This document shows positions 36,097 through 49,069 of a stretch of 64,000 nt of DNA, piece after piece; position 1 is the first letter of the stretch, and every line of letters starts with the position of its first letter. Made by a program: the position numbers and the translations under genes. Location of the stretch: assembly GCA_019722365.1 (NCBI GenBank), contig JADFUC010000964.1, forward strand, positions 930,001 to 994,000. Reading direction: 5' to 3'. The DNA is from Lithospermum erythrorhizon (taxonomy: Eukaryota; Streptophyta; Magnoliopsida; Boraginales; Boraginaceae). The notes below the pieces were generated by a model. The model did not search any database and was not told the origin of the DNA. It saw only the letters and a program-made list of their open reading frames with translations.

Positions 36097-39000
36097 TCTC
36101 CTCTCAAAACCCTAAAAATCCAACCTTTTTCACCAAAAACCTAGACCCAAAATAAAGTCACCTAACAAAAAAAACCCTTATAGAAAGAAACAAAAAAAAA
36201 GTAGTCCTACAATAACCAATTACAATATGTGGGGTTGATATTATAAAGGCAAATATCAAAAAAGGCAATTGAAGATTCATGTAATTAATTATTATTAAAA
36301 CTATATAGTGAAAAAATTCATATAAGAATATTAATAAGAAAAGTATGTGGACATGTGTGATTGTTGAATTTGGGTTTGTATGAACATCTAATGTAGAGAG
36401 AGAGACACAAATAAGATTGTTTTTAATGTTGTTGTGATGAAAAGATTTACTAAATAATTTGAGATTAATAATATTAATAGTAGTAATATAAGAACAGTAG
36501 GAGGCTGAGATGTTTATTGTTCTAAGGATTTGTTCCATCTTTCAATTCTAATTTTATGACTTTTAATTTTGATTTTGAATTTTATGACTTTTTGGAGTTT
36601 ATGTTTTTTTGATGAAATTGTATTATGTTTTGGTAATTGTGTTAAGTTTTTTTGATTGGATAATTATAAACAAAGTTTTTGGATTTTAATGAGCAATGAA
36701 TGAATGGTTGATATATTTGTTGATGAAAGGAGGTGGTTTTGTTCATGCTATAGTATTTAATTTATTTTTTTGTAGTTTTGGTCATTTTAGTTTTGTTACG
36801 CTTTGGTAATTGGTAGTGTTTTTGATGGAACCATGGTTTTGATTTTTCAAAGATGTTTCTTTTTGTTCCACCATCTTGGTCCAAAGTGTACTTCAAGTCT
36901 TCAATATTATGTTTTTGTAGATCAAGTCCTCAACCCACTATTTATCTACTTGTCTACTACTTCACCACAACCCATTATTTGTTTGGTTCGCATGGATTGT
37001 TAACAAGTCAATTTTTTGACTCGTAAAAGAATTGAGTCAATATAATAATTTTTGATTCATTTGAAAAAACCAGTTGATATCAGAAACTTGAGAAGCTCAA
37101 TTCGTATTCATTAAATGGACCGGAAATACTCGAAAATCACAAAAACAAGCGAGCGGTTTATGGAGCCGAGTAAGCTCGAATAGGCTGATTCGTATTTACA
37201 TGCATAAATACGTAGTCGCCATGAGTCATATTCAGCGGATCTGAGGAAGGTTCATAAAAGTCCACGAACTTTGCTATTTAATTTCCCATGGATCAGGCTC
37301 TGAGTCCTCTTCCAAAGCCCGAATAAAGGCACGTTTACTTTAGCTCAGGCCCATCTCCAACATGAAAATATTCCTCCAATCTTTCAGTAGCCAGGTATTT
37401 TCTTTTTATTCTCATAACTTGAATTTTTTATTGTAGATATTTTATTTGTCTTGTTTAATCTTGATGAAACATATCGATAAGCTACATTTAATTCTTTCCA
37501 TTAATATATTTTTTATAAAATATTATCTGTATAACAAAATATATTTATGAGTAAAGTGAAAATTCTGATTACAAAAAAGTGAAGCAATCTTTTGTAAGTC
37601 AGAGAAATATTCTAGTTATTAGTTTTTAAGAGTGGTTATACATTTTTATAGTTAAAAAAAATTAGAAGAAAACTTTTAATACTAGTTAAAATTTGATGTA
37701 AAACTAGGTCAAATATAATAAAGTGTGAAAAACGAACAAATAATAAATATTGAGGATCTTCATGCGATGCTGAAAATATTTTATTTAACTTTCAATTGAT
37801 ACATACATAACGATAAACTTATACCAAATCAATCAATGTAGTTTTTTTGTATGAAAAAAATGATCTAAATAAAAAGACATCCCATAATATACTCTACTTC
37901 CATATAGTAATACAGATGCAATCTATTAATCATGTTGTGATTGATCCTTCTCTAGATGGTGTGTGAACCAAAGGATATATGATGCTTTACTTATCTATCT
38001 ATACACATATGCTTCCATAATTATTTCAAAAGGTAGAGGCTTGACCATGTTAGATGCCCATTTTATCTTGAAAACTCATGAACATTGGCCAAGTATTGTC
38101 AACAAGAAAATGTGGACAAGAGGAATCTGGATAATGATGAGTGGGTTTGGAACTTTATACCTTCCTTGCTCTGTCACCTCAGCTTTCCATTTCAATTTAC
38201 TGCCTGAATTGAAGAAGCCTTTTAACTAGTGGATTTTCACTTCTTCTCTTCCAATCCTGGCAGCAGTTGCACACTTGCACTTGTAGGACCAATTGCATGT
38301 GTTCAATTGTAACTAAATATATGAGTTAATGACACGTTTAATCACACGGGTTTCATTTTATTTATTATTGAATTGTCTTATTTGATCATATGTATTTTCA
38401 AAGTTGTCACTTTTGATAATTCCGTTAAAACGTCGGTTAAATTGTCAAATTTCTTCAAAAAAAACATGACTTGTAAATTGATTAAATTTCTAAGGAAAAG
38501 TTAATTCCAACCAAGATTTAACACATGATTGTAAATCAAGCAAGTTGCATTGAATGGTTTTGATTTATTTTATATTGGTCTTGTGGGTTTAACTTGGTGG
38601 TCTTAATATCAAACCTACTTGACTTGTTTAGTTAATTTTCAATTTAGGCATGATTGAAAAGATAGCATAAAATCACATAAAAATATTGAAAAATATGCTT
38701 GTTTTGGATGAATTGTCGTGAAATAGTTTAATATTCTAATAAATAGTTTCATCTCATTTAACTTAATAAAACATATTCAATCTCGTTAACTCTTAAAATA
38801 TAATCCATTAAGGTTAGCCTACTTGTCACGGAATATTATCGACGAGGCTCCGTTGCTCCGTTCGAATCCTTATAATAACAAGGACTACTTTTTTTATTAA
38901 ACAAAAAACCCTCAAATTCAAGAATAATGACGGTGTATGTGATTTTCAGTTACATTCGAATTATATTCACTTCATTTCATATCTACAACTCATAAGAAAA

Positions 39001-39290
39001 TTCAAAACCATTCTAAAATATTCATTTGGACTCATCTCGATTCTCACTTTCACTATTCTCCTTTAGGTTAAATCATGAGTTTGATTTCTTCTAGTAACAT
39101 TTTATTGATCCATTTTTTTCTACAATAATTTCTTGATACCAGTGTGAACTAAATTCACCCCATACAAAGCACATAGAGGAGGAAATAAAGTTGAATACTA
39201 ACCAGATTTGTAGTCTCCCCTTCTCCACATATAGTGAGTGATAGCTATCAAAAAAGAATTTCACAGAGACCATATTACCACAATTTAAGG
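36097..39290. other. Spacer between divergent RLT and VOZ genes
   Basis: Contains the RLT 5' leader and promoter on the left (AGGGTTTTGAGAGG just before the ATG on the minus strand) and the VOZ promoter on the right. In between, AT-rich sequence; an open frame at 37963-38229 has no recognised relatives. No RNA gene or complete element was seen. Confidence 0.5.
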
Positions 39291-39576
39291 ACTACAGAGA
39301 GGAGAACAAATAAAGGGTATCTCTCTTTAGTCTCAAACTCATCATTTCTCTTTTTTTTCTCATCAACTTAGAGGTATCACACTTCTTACCTTTTCAACAG
39401 TTTATTATTTGTTTCAGATTATTTTTCTGGGTAATTGTTGTTTTTATGAACTATTTACTTCATTGATTAATGTTTTATTATCAAGTTGGACTCATTATGC
39501 TATTGAAGATCAGTTATTTGCATGAATTATGATTTATAGAGGATTATGTTATGATTATGTTCAGAGGTTTAGTTAG

Positions 39577-39780
39577 ATGTGGCTTTGTTTAGTTGTTTCT
39601 GTTGCAAAGTTGGGATTTTTTAGTTGCAAAGTTGGGTTTTTTTTGTATATATTTTGGTTTTGTTTAGTTGTTTCTGTTGCAAAGTTGGGATTTTTAGTCT
39701 TGTTTAGTTGCAAAGTTGGGTTTATTGATTTATATATATATATTTTGGTTTTGTTTAGTTGTTTGGATTTTTTTGCTAAA
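39577..39780 (+). repeat. Tandem repeat in the VOZ 5' UTR intron
   Basis: TTGTTTAGTTGTTTCTGTTG followed by CAAAGTTGGGATTTTTAG and GCAAAGTTGGGTTT occurs twice and partly a third time, about 85-95 bp apart. It lies in the inferred leader intron between a donor near 39374 (GAG|GTATCA) and an acceptor at 40092 (GCATGCAG). Confidence 0.7.
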
Positions 39781-40125
39781 TATGTTTACTTTCTTGGATT
39801 TGATGTACTTGGGTGCTTTGTTTTGTTATGTTAAAACTTAATTCAAGTGTAGATCCTAAATGTGCATCACTCTAAAGATTAATGCTTTTTTAAAGGTTTA
39901 TAAGATTAATGCTTTTTTAAATGTTTATAGTCTGCAAAATTTCCTGCTTTCTGTAGGTGTTTGTGTATTTTCATTTATTTTTATTTATGTTTCATAGTTT
40001 GTAAGAAGCTGGTTTGCAGTCTAATTATTTGCCTTAAGTCGGAAGGATCGTTTACTTCCTGCAAATGGCTTATGTAAGAACGGTTTGCATGCAGTTAGTG
40101 AAGGTGTAGAGGGGGTTCTTCTGAA

Positions 40126-42815
40126 ATGGGTAAGGGTTCGAGGAATGTTGCCTGCAAGTCAGCATCACACCGTCTGTTCAAGGACCGGGCGAAGAATCGA
40201 GTGGATGATCTGCAAGGGATGTTCAGTGATCTGCAAATGCCGGAAAGATCGGCATAATCAAGTTGCTTTAACAAGAAGAGCAACTTCATCAGATGCTTTG
40301 TGAGTGGAAAGCCGAGCTTAGTGAGCCCTCTCCTGCTTCTTCCTTGCAGGTTATACCAGTTGTCAAACTTATTGTGAAAATCTATCTACAGGGTATTTTG
40401 TCAACTATCGTTTTTTTTTTATATCGACTGGTAAATGTATTCTAGTTGTTATGTCGAACATGTAACACTGCAAACTGTTAACTTCATTTTATTTTGTATG
40501 TCTATAATTGTTATGTTATACCAGACAATCTGACTCATACAAGTTAGTTACATAGCCTGGCATGATTTGTAGTATGATCAGGTTTTATTTTGAAATGTAT
40601 GAAATCTTGTCTGTCTCTGGATACTATGAGCTACAATGTGAAAATTATTGACTTCGTGATGTTGCAAGTTCTTAGCTGATCATTTTTGCAGGGTGGGAGT
40701 CTAGGGCCATTTTCATCAGACATTTGTAGGCTGTTACAGCTATGTGAGGAAGAAGATGATGCCACGAGTGCTTTAGCAGCTCCAAAGCCTGATCCTGATG
40801 GACAGAAGGTTGGTCTTTCAGCTTTTGCTGAGGTATTACATTTTCAGTTATTTCTGATTGGGTGTAGACGTGTAGTGCATATTTCAGAATTTCGTATATC
40901 ATTGGATAAGCTATGGTCAAGCTTTCAGGATAATAATATCAGAATTATGTGATGTTAAGTGCAAGTAATCTTTTCATTTTAAGTTGACGATGTGTGGATA
41001 AGTGATCCACGACAATTAGGAAACCAACAGGCTTTGCTATATATGTTCTTTTGTATACTATGTTTTTTCTGGATACAATCTAAGTGAACATATATCAATT
41101 GAATCTCGATTAACGAAGTCCGAACATTTCTGTGTCTTACCTTTCTTGTTTCAATATTCTCTGTTTCCTTATAGATGGGGGTAGTCAAACATATTTTCTT
41201 ATCTGTCGCATTAACCAACATTAGGTCTTTGCTTGACCTTTTGTGTGCCATATTTGCTCATTATTTAAGTTTGATACTTGATTTCTGTTGCAATCTGCTT
41301 TTGCTCATTATTTAAGTTTGATACTTGATTTCTGTTGCAATCTGCTTACTTTTGGAGCCTTGGAGGCACCTTCTCCCTTTGGATATGTAATTAGCATCTT
41401 AGGTTGCTTTTGACCTGTCGTGTATGGCTTCTTCTCTAGCGTTATTTATTTATTTATTGCAGGGTTCAACTTCAGTTCAAGTACAGCAAGAACAAAGGTC
41501 CCAGATAGTCAATCACAGCAAAAGTTCTGTGTCTGGAATGAACATAGGATCTGATAATATGAACCCTCACACTGTGGGAACTAATAATTTGAACCATGCA
41601 AGTCACTTGGATTATCAAGCCTTCAATCTTCATCCATATTATGAGCAGCACTTCTTTCCTGCACTAGATGATCCCAGCTTTTCTGTAGAGGATTGTATGC
41701 TGCAGATGCCTCACTTTGCAGATGATATATGCCCTCCTCCATCTGCTTTCTTAGGTCCAAAATGTGCACTATGGGATTGCCCCAGACCAGCTCGGGTTTG
41801 GTGTCAAAAGTTTCAAGATTACTGCAGTGATTATCACCAGGCATTAGCACCTAGCGAGGGGTATCTTGGGATGTCTCCAGTTTTGCGACCAGGTGGCATT
41901 GGGTTAAAGGATAGTTTGCTTTTTGCGGCTCTTAGTGCAAAAGCACAACACAAAGATGTTGGCATTCCTGAATGTGAGGGGGCAGCAACTGCGAAATCGC
42001 CGTGGAATGCACCTGGCAAGTTTCTGATGTTACCTGAAATGATAGTTTTCTTTGAGTGCCTCTTTTTCTATGTTTTTTAATGTTACTGGATTTACAAAAA
42101 AGAACAAAGAAAGGGAAATATCTGACCCTCTGTTTCCAATTCCTTAATCACCCAAATTGCTCATATTCCCTCCTGTGAAAAAAGAAAATTTAAAATTAAT
42201 TTGTTCATGTTTTCACTTGGTTTGTTTCTAACAAGACTCCATTGGCTTCTGATATTTTCAGAACTTTTTGATCTTAGAGTATTAGAAGGAGAGATACTCA
42301 GGGAATGGCTTTTCTTTGATAAGCCTAGGAGGGCATTTGAGAGTGGTAACAGAAAGCAAAGGTCATTGCCAGATTATAATGGCCGTGGTTGGCATGAGTC
42401 GAGAAAGCAAGTGATGAATGAATTTGCTGGTCTGAAAAGATCATACTATATGGATCCACAGCCAATGGAAAATTATGAGTGGCACCTCTATGAATATGAG
42501 ATAACAAAATATGATGCGAGTGCATTATACAGATTGGAGCTTAAATTTGTTGACAAAAAGAAGAGTCCAAAAGGTAAAGTATCAATTGATTCTGTGGCTG
42601 ATCTGCAGAAGCAAATGGGGAGACTGACTGCTGAGTTTCAGTCTGATAACAAGCGGAGCAGTAAGGTGAGGGCAAAAGCAAATACGAAAGGTGGTGTCAC
42701 AAATGTTTATTCAACTCCAAGTCGGGTAGCACCAGCGAACGAGGAGTTTGATTTTGGAGCAAATGTGCGGTATGATTATCTGCTTGACAATCTAAATGGC
42801 TACTATGGGACGTAA
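40126..42815 (+). CDS. VOZ: VOZ transcription factor with a disrupted first coding exon
   Basis: Coding exons: 40126-40349, 40692-40832, 41463-42015, 42262-42815. VOZ proteins are plant NAC-related factors binding GCGT-containing palindromes; they work with phytochrome B in flowering and in stress responses. Exon 1 opens [20 protein letters not shown] and [11 protein letters not shown] as in the family, then stops at 40255-40257. The homologous reading jumps to a second frame ([11 protein letters not shown]) and a third ([20 protein letters not shown]). Exon 1 is 224 nt, one short of in-frame. Exons 2-4 are intact: [20 protein letters not shown], the Cys/His zinc-binding region [20 protein letters not shown], and [20 protein letters not shown] with the basic VOZ domain. 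The ATG at 40293 would give an in-frame 434-residue protein lacking the first part of domain A. Intron 3 uses a GC donor. Identity is certain; whether it is functional is open. Confidence 0.85.
41253..41346 (+). repeat. Perfect 47-bp tandem duplication in VOZ intron 2
   Basis: The unit starting TTTGCTCATTATTTAAGTTT at 41253 is repeated without change from 41300. Perfect identity suggests a recent event. Confidence 0.9.
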
Positions 42816-43694
42816 TGGAATTACTCCTGTGAAATGTTAATAAGAGAAATTTTCTAGTTATACTGTACATCCAGTTGTCTTAACTCGGCTTCTGGCAGGC
42901 AGAGATGTTCGATACTTTAAGTTCCTGTTATTTTAGTATCGAGTTGCTAAGTCATGGAACAACTTCCTCCTGCAGGACTGCAGGATGTTGGCAATTGTTC
43001 ATTGACAGTTTAAGTTCCCAACCTATTTAACTTAAATCATCCTTTGGAGCATATTTGATCTCCAAAGTGGAGATAAATTCTAAATATGTATGTTTATCTT
43101 CATCATCAATGCTACTTGGCAGAACAACTCTAGCTATATATTGTAATGCCAAATCAACTTGCTCTTTGCCTATAATTCCATTTCTGAAGTATTGTTTTCA
43201 GTGTTTTCTAAGGTCCTGAAGATCATGTTAAATGTTTTTTCAATAATTTTTTCCTTTTTGGTGGTTGCGGCAGTATGGCTTTGCAGTTAAATTAGAGGTG
43301 GTAGTACTACATTAGAGTGGAGGTTTAGGTGGTCGGATATGACTGTTGCAGGTGGTCGGCTGGGGTAACGGATGTAGAGGGGGGTCGGATACTGTTGACA
43401 GTCATGGTGATGGTCTGCTGCTAGATTTTATTGCATATGGTTCTGAATGAAACAGATTCAGTCGATGATCCATCAAGATAAAATATGACATGAAATCAAC
43501 CCACGAGTTATTTCAATGCAACTATTATAGTAATCAAGAAAATGATTTAAGAACCGTCTTAAGCCTCTGGCATAAGAATCTAATCCATTGCCCAGAATGG
43601 TGTATGTCAGATTTCCATATATGATTTTTGATTTTTCTACAACTTGATGAATGTTTGGTGAATATTCCATAGTTAAACATCATTAGAGAATAAT
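42816..43694. other. Convergent 3' flanks of VOZ and RABA1
   Basis: Untranslated ends of two convergent genes. GGTGGTCGG occurs several times around 43330-43385. No coding frame. Confidence 0.55.
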
Positions 43695-44646
43695 TTAACT
43701 AGAGCAGCAACCATTTGTTTTTACAGATGTTACATCATCTCTATCCCCAATGTTTACAGTTTTCCCTTTAGGTAAAGCTGCAGGATCATCACCTACATCA
43801 AGGGCCTTCTTGCTGACTACATGATAAATTTCTGCTAGCACTTCTGTGAAAGCATTTTCGACGTTCAAGTCTTCAAGCGCCGAAGTTTCCATGAAAAATG
43901 TCCTCTCCCTTTCAGCAAATGCTTGTGCATTTTCCACAGGGACTGCGCGTAAATGGCGAAGATCTGCCTTGTTTCCCACAAGCATAACTACGATGTTTTG
44001 ATCGGTATGATCTCGAAGCTCTTTCAACCATCTTTCTACGTTTTCGAATGTTATGTTTCGAGTTACATCATAAACCACTAATGCACCTACAGCTCCTCTG
44101 TAATAAGCACTTGTGATAGCACGGTACCTTTCAAGGACATCAATTATGAGACAATTTCTTCATTTTAGATCAAACACATAGCACTATCATGTCTAATATG
44201 AATATATGATACAAAACAAAAATCAAGATCAGGGGTGAAAAAGATTTCAATAATACTTTATGTTACTTAACCAAAAAATATTTTGGCACCTAGATGCCAA
44301 AAAATGTTGAACGTCAAAATGTTCATTTGACGTTCGCCATATTAAAAAAAATTAAAATAGGACTCACATTTACATTGGATGTTGGAAAAAATAGAGATTC
44401 AACACATGAAATAATAAATGTATCTTACCTTTCTTGACCAGCAGTGTCCCAAATTTGAGCCTTGACATACTTGTCATCAACACTGATCGTTCGGGTACCG
44501 AATTCGACTCCAATGGTAGACTTGGATTGAAGGCTAAATTCGTTACGAGTGAAACGTGACAAAATGTTGGTTTTTCCGACGCCGGAATCTCCAATCAATA
44601 CCACTTTGAACAAATAATCATAGTCTTCATCTGCCCTGTAAGCCAT
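43695..44646 (-). CDS. RABA1: RABA1-type (Rab11) small GTPase
   Basis: Two exons, 44646-44429 and 44127-43695, joined at AG|G (Arg) to 216 residues. Rab11-class GTPases cycle between GDP and GTP and direct trans-Golgi/recycling-endosome traffic to the plasma membrane and cell plate. Visible G motifs: P-loop GDSGVGKT (about 19-26), effector region [20 protein letters not shown], and ETSAL. The RabF-like stretch [15 protein letters not shown] and the tail ending GCCSS, a double-cysteine geranylgeranylation site, are typical. [20 protein letters not shown] and [15 protein letters not shown] place it in plant RABA1. Thr replaces the more common Ser at the Mg-binding P-loop position in this subfamily, a conservative change. 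The gene faces VOZ tail to tail. Confidence 0.95.
44281..44334. repeat. Two adjacent short inverted repeats in the RABA1 intron
   Basis: TTTTGGCA-CCTAGA-TGCCAAAA is followed at once by GAACGTCAAA-ATGTTCA-TTTGACGTTC. Both could form hairpins in the transcript of the 301-nt intron (44128-44428). Confidence 0.65.
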
Positions 44647-45899
44647 GCTATATATATATGGATATGATAATAAGGTAAAAATGGTTTGGTAGGACCTTTT
44701 ACTATTGGATATATTTGGGGCTTTTGTGTGATGGTTATTGTTCTATGTATGCAACATTCTATATTTGTGATGTTTTTGTTGTAATGTAGAACGTTGAAGA
44801 TATTGATACAACTATACAAGGGGCAAAGAAGAAGTAATTATCAAAGGTTGGATTTTATTTTATGTTAGGATTATTGAAAGGCTAGGAATAAGTCTCCCTT
44901 CAATTTAGGACTTTAGGAGAGAGCCAGCCATGTTTAATTGAGTAATACTACGTGATAGTTAGGTGTGGATCGTCTGTATTGATTGGTAGGTTAGAATACT
45001 AATTGGTCACATTGAATGAATTAGCCATTTCATGAAATGAATGATTTGATACCATAATGGTTAGTTTGTTTTGAATTGTTTTCATTAATTATATGAAATT
45101 TATCTATCAACATTTCAAATCGTGTTCGTACCCTATAATTACTTAATCAATTAAATTAATTCAAAACAAATAACTTATTTGCAAATCATTTCCGTTGCTT
45201 TATCTTATGTTCATATATAGAAATAATAATGTATAGCCCATAATGCAATACATTGTGTTGGTATTATTATATATGAGGGGATGGTTAAATTTGCAACCAC
45301 TCATCCACTCTTTTCAATTTACGTATTCGTTTCTCTTAACATATTCGGAGTAGTATTTTCTAAATTAAGTACATTTTATAGTTGGTGAAAGAACACAAAT
45401 TGTATAAAATTGTATACATAACGTATTAAGTTTGGTTTAATCTATTAATTTTTCCAACTTGTGTAGAGTCTAGATAGTTTTTCGGTTCAAGTTATTCAAT
45501 TATGTGAAATAAGAAAATATGAAGACATAAAAAATATAAATGTTAGTTGGAAAAATTATTTTATGTAACAAATTGTTATTAGGCTCCATTAAATTCAACG
45601 AGCTTCTTGCTAGTTGTTAATATGAAACAAGAAAAGGCATAAACATTATTTAGAGATTCGTGAAAGATGACATCGTTTGTATATAAATACTCAGTATTAT
45701 TTAGGGATACATGTAACTAGGTCGAACCATGGTACGTTTGAAGTTCGGTCCCCATTTTTTCGAAAGTACGTTCGATCCGGTCAGATTTTTGCAAACCTTA
45801 AATTTCAATGTTCGAGTTCGAGTTCGCATGTTTTTTTTGAGTTATTATTCGATCAGGATTTGGTCTGCATTTTAGCTTGGATTCGCGAAATAGGAGAAG
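44647..45899. other. RABA1 promoter side and AT-rich spacer
   Basis: Holds the RABA1 leader and promoter (TA-rich run just before the ATG). Further right it becomes spacer with TTCGAGTTCGAGTTCG near 45812. No gene seen. Confidence 0.5.
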
Positions 45900-48683
45900 C
45901 CTAATATATTCTTGGAATTAAAATACATAAGAATCGTTCAAAAACAGTTGGTGAGCCAGAACTACTTACATCAATAAGTTTCTGCCTGATTTACATAAGA
46001 CTCGAAGGGTAATCTTCCCACGAGACATGGACTATCTACCGATGGATTACGATAGTCCTTTCTGAAGCTGAGATAACAAGCATGAGTAAGGTTTCATATG
46101 CCGACACGTAGGATCCATCATGCTCGCCATGATGTGTACACGACCCAGGCTGCTTCCATGCAGCTTTGAGGAGCAAGTGTGTCAGTGATACATTTGGGCC
46201 CGGTAAAGGGCTATCCTTAGTACTTAGAACGAGGATGTATGCTTTATTATGCGGAGGGGAAGATGAGTTGTTAGTCGAGAGGCTGCAGATGCAGGTTCAG
46301 CCCGACAAGATGATTCTAGATCTCGATCCAGTTATGTATTACACTTTCGAATGAATGGGGCGGTGTCTTTGAGTGCGATGTGAAGTAAAAGATGCTTGTG
46401 GCCGACTCGACAACAAAAATTTGAAGTACATTGCGGCTGTCAGTGTAAAGGAAGCTTGTTGGATCAAGAAGTTCGTGAGTGAACTTGGAGTGGTACCTAG
46501 CATTGAGAACCCAGTACAACTACTATGCGTGACAAGTTGCAATTCCTCGAAACTAAGGAACCAAGAGCGCATGCTAGATCCAAGCATGTACTCGGGAAGC
46601 GCCATCCATTCGAGGACATAGCCGAAAAGAGGAGACATAGTCGTATGTAAAGTAGACAGGACAATAATTTGGTGCCAGCTGACCACAACCCAAATAAAAA
46701 TAGGTAACATATGCACAATGCTAGATTGAGAAATGTATGTGGGTGGTGTTAGGTTGGTGGGAACACGTTTTATTATAATTGTTTGATTGTCAAGATAATG
46801 TGTATGAATTTTCGACTTCTAAATTCATAGAATATATTTACTTGTTTATATATTTATGCACATATGCATCTTGATTGCCAACAATAAATTGATTCTGACA
46901 ATCTAAAGAGTTCTCTAAGAGGTCTTGGGATACATGATACGAGCAGAGATCTACAATAGGAAGCCTAGAAGCGATGAAGTTATTTGTCCTAGTTAGGTGT
47001 TCGATTGGAATCGAACACCAAATGACTAGCTCAATGTGATTGGTTGTACGATCACATTTCTTGGATATAAAAGGAGTCTGTTGTAATCAATCACACGAAT
47101 TAACATGTCGGAGTAGTTCGAGGTGTAGGATTTGGACATAGGCATACATGAGAAACTTAGAAGATAACATATAAATTGTCTAAGAAAAATTTTAGAACTT
47201 TTTGGTTAAGTAAGTAGATTCTTAGACTGCGTGGCGGGATTTTTTGTTTCTGAGTAGTGTCTTTGTCTTGTCAAGCGTCTTCACGTAAAAGAAGACTATA
47301 ACGACAACTGTGTTGGGTATGCTTAAAATGTAAGGATGGAAAGACACGTAAATCATAGAGGATTAGTACAGCCAGGATATAATGGGTAGTTTTTCTGATC
47401 TTGGTGGATTAATGAAGCGTGTGATGGTAAATCTCGGCTTGAGTCTTTGGATATCGCATTAATTCGTGAAACCCGAGGGAAACTACGATTCTGCCGAGTG
47501 TTTGGTAAGCAAATAATCTTACTTAGCTGTTGTTGGAAAACTTGATCACGAAGGAATCGTTGATACAAGTAATCATCCGAGGGCAAGTGGGAGTGTTAGA
47601 AATATGAGATATTTGAAATAGTGTCCAGTTGAACAATTCGATTGTACAACCGATTTACTCATTTAAGTTTAAGTTCGTATATACGTTCGATTATGTAGTA
47701 ATGTTCGTATTAGGATACTCGAGATGACATTTTGGGATGTGCAGGTCATTTCGCTAATCAATGCCTAATCCTTAATGCTAGGTTATCATTATTTAGTACA
47801 TGACTTTGTCAATCGGGCTGAATTTCTAACTACAATAATGAGTCATTTTTTGATTCTCTTCGAGGTTTAAAATGGAACTATGTAAGAGCATTGGGATAAT
47901 TGTGGAATTGTACATGTTAATTATGGGAAGAAAACTTTCGAATTTTTTTAGTGGCTTGATATTTGAATATTCTACTTAGATTGTTATGTCTTCGTTTAGG
48001 AATAAGAAGTGAGAAAATTCTAGAACAACTTTCCCAACTTCAAAGTAGTCAGCTGAAGTGGGTGTAGGAAATAGAAATTGTAAATTGTCCTAAAAAGCGT
48101 AATTACAGAATATACTTTACTTGAATTTACTGCGATGCACTTTATTTTAGGGATAAAAATTGAGAAAGTGCAGAACCACATGTATTTGTTTTTGAGTCAT
48201 TATTTTATCATAAAAGGAGGTGGTAAGAGTTTTTGCTAAACACTTCACAAAGCCTAAAAAGTGAGGGATTTTTGAACCCTATAAATAGGAAAAATAACTT
48301 TCGTGAAGAGAAAATTCTTCATTCGACTTTGATAGTCGGCTTTTTGTGAAAAGAAAAAAAGCTCTCTCTAATTTCTATTTTTGGTCGACTAGTGATTGGA
48401 AGAATTCATTGATTTTTATGCTTTAAACATAAGTCTTAGTTAGGTATTTTAAAGGGGTTTAGTGAAACCTCCACGAGGGACTTGTTATTTCGTTGGTGTG
48501 GAGCGATCTTAGGCGTTAAACTTTGGATATAGTGGGTCTTAATGCGATATTGATGCTCTTTATTCGGAGAAGAGCGATACGCATATTTTTTGTCTCTTTA
48601 ATTATTGCCTAATTGGTAGTGATGAAGAGATTTGTATCCAAATAGTATCGCTAGAATATTATTTATACGTTAAGCCTTAAACA
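45900..48683 (+). mobile_element. 5'-truncated Copia retrotransposon: RT end, RNase H, 3' LTR
   Basis: Degenerate plus-strand reading begins with the RT tail (YILGIKIHKNRSK near 45906), then the RNase H region: GGEDELLV near 46254, QTDKDDSRSQSGYVF-like debris, VADSTT near 46400, YIAAVSVKEACWIKKFVSEL at about 46430, and LGVVPSIENPVQLLC, then RSKHVLGK near 46580. Many shifts and stops occur. AAGTGGGAG just before 47594 fits a polypurine tract. Gag, integrase and most of RT are absent from the left. The order is that of Ty1/Copia. Confidence 0.8.
47594..48683 (+). repeat. Putative 3' LTR of the Copia remnant
   Basis: Begins TGTTAGAAATATGAG directly after a purine-rich GGGCAAGTGGGAG and may end TTAAACA at 48683, giving TG...CA. 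TATAAATA at 48280-48287 would be its promoter box. With no second copy in the window to compare, the right boundary is tentative. Confidence 0.5.
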
Positions 48684-49069
48684 ATGACTTCTTTTGTTGA
48701 TGAACAATAACAAAGGTTTCCATTTTGACGACCCTGAATCCCAGGACCTTTAGGTATAACATAGGATATGCGATTATTGAAAAGTTGATTTGGCTTGATG
48801 GTGAGGTCGAATTTGGAAAGTGGTGAGCTTGATTTGGGTGGTGGTGATGGTGGTTATGGTGGGGGTACACATGGGTGTTGAGGCGTGTTGGGAAGTGATG
48901 ATGGGGGAAGGATGTTGATGTAAATTTTTCTTTTTGTGAGGATCGATGAGAAGGGGTGAGGGTAGTTGATGCGGCTTTGTAAGGAGGGGGGACGAAGTCA
49001 TCGGAGGAGGTAGGGGATGAAGTCATCGGAAGTGGTGGTGGGAAATTAGAGGGGTGGGGTGTTTTCTTT
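48684..49069. other. GT-rich tract beside the MULE arm
   Basis: GGTGGTGATGGTGGTTATGG and similar low-complexity sequence. It parallels the CT/GC-biased core next to the arms of the 19940 element when read on the other strand. The long minus-strand frame here is a composition artefact. Confidence 0.4.

Noticed and set aside
37963..38229. Open frame of 88 codons between RLT and VOZ
   Set aside because: No recognised domain and ordinary spacer composition; no supporting splice context.
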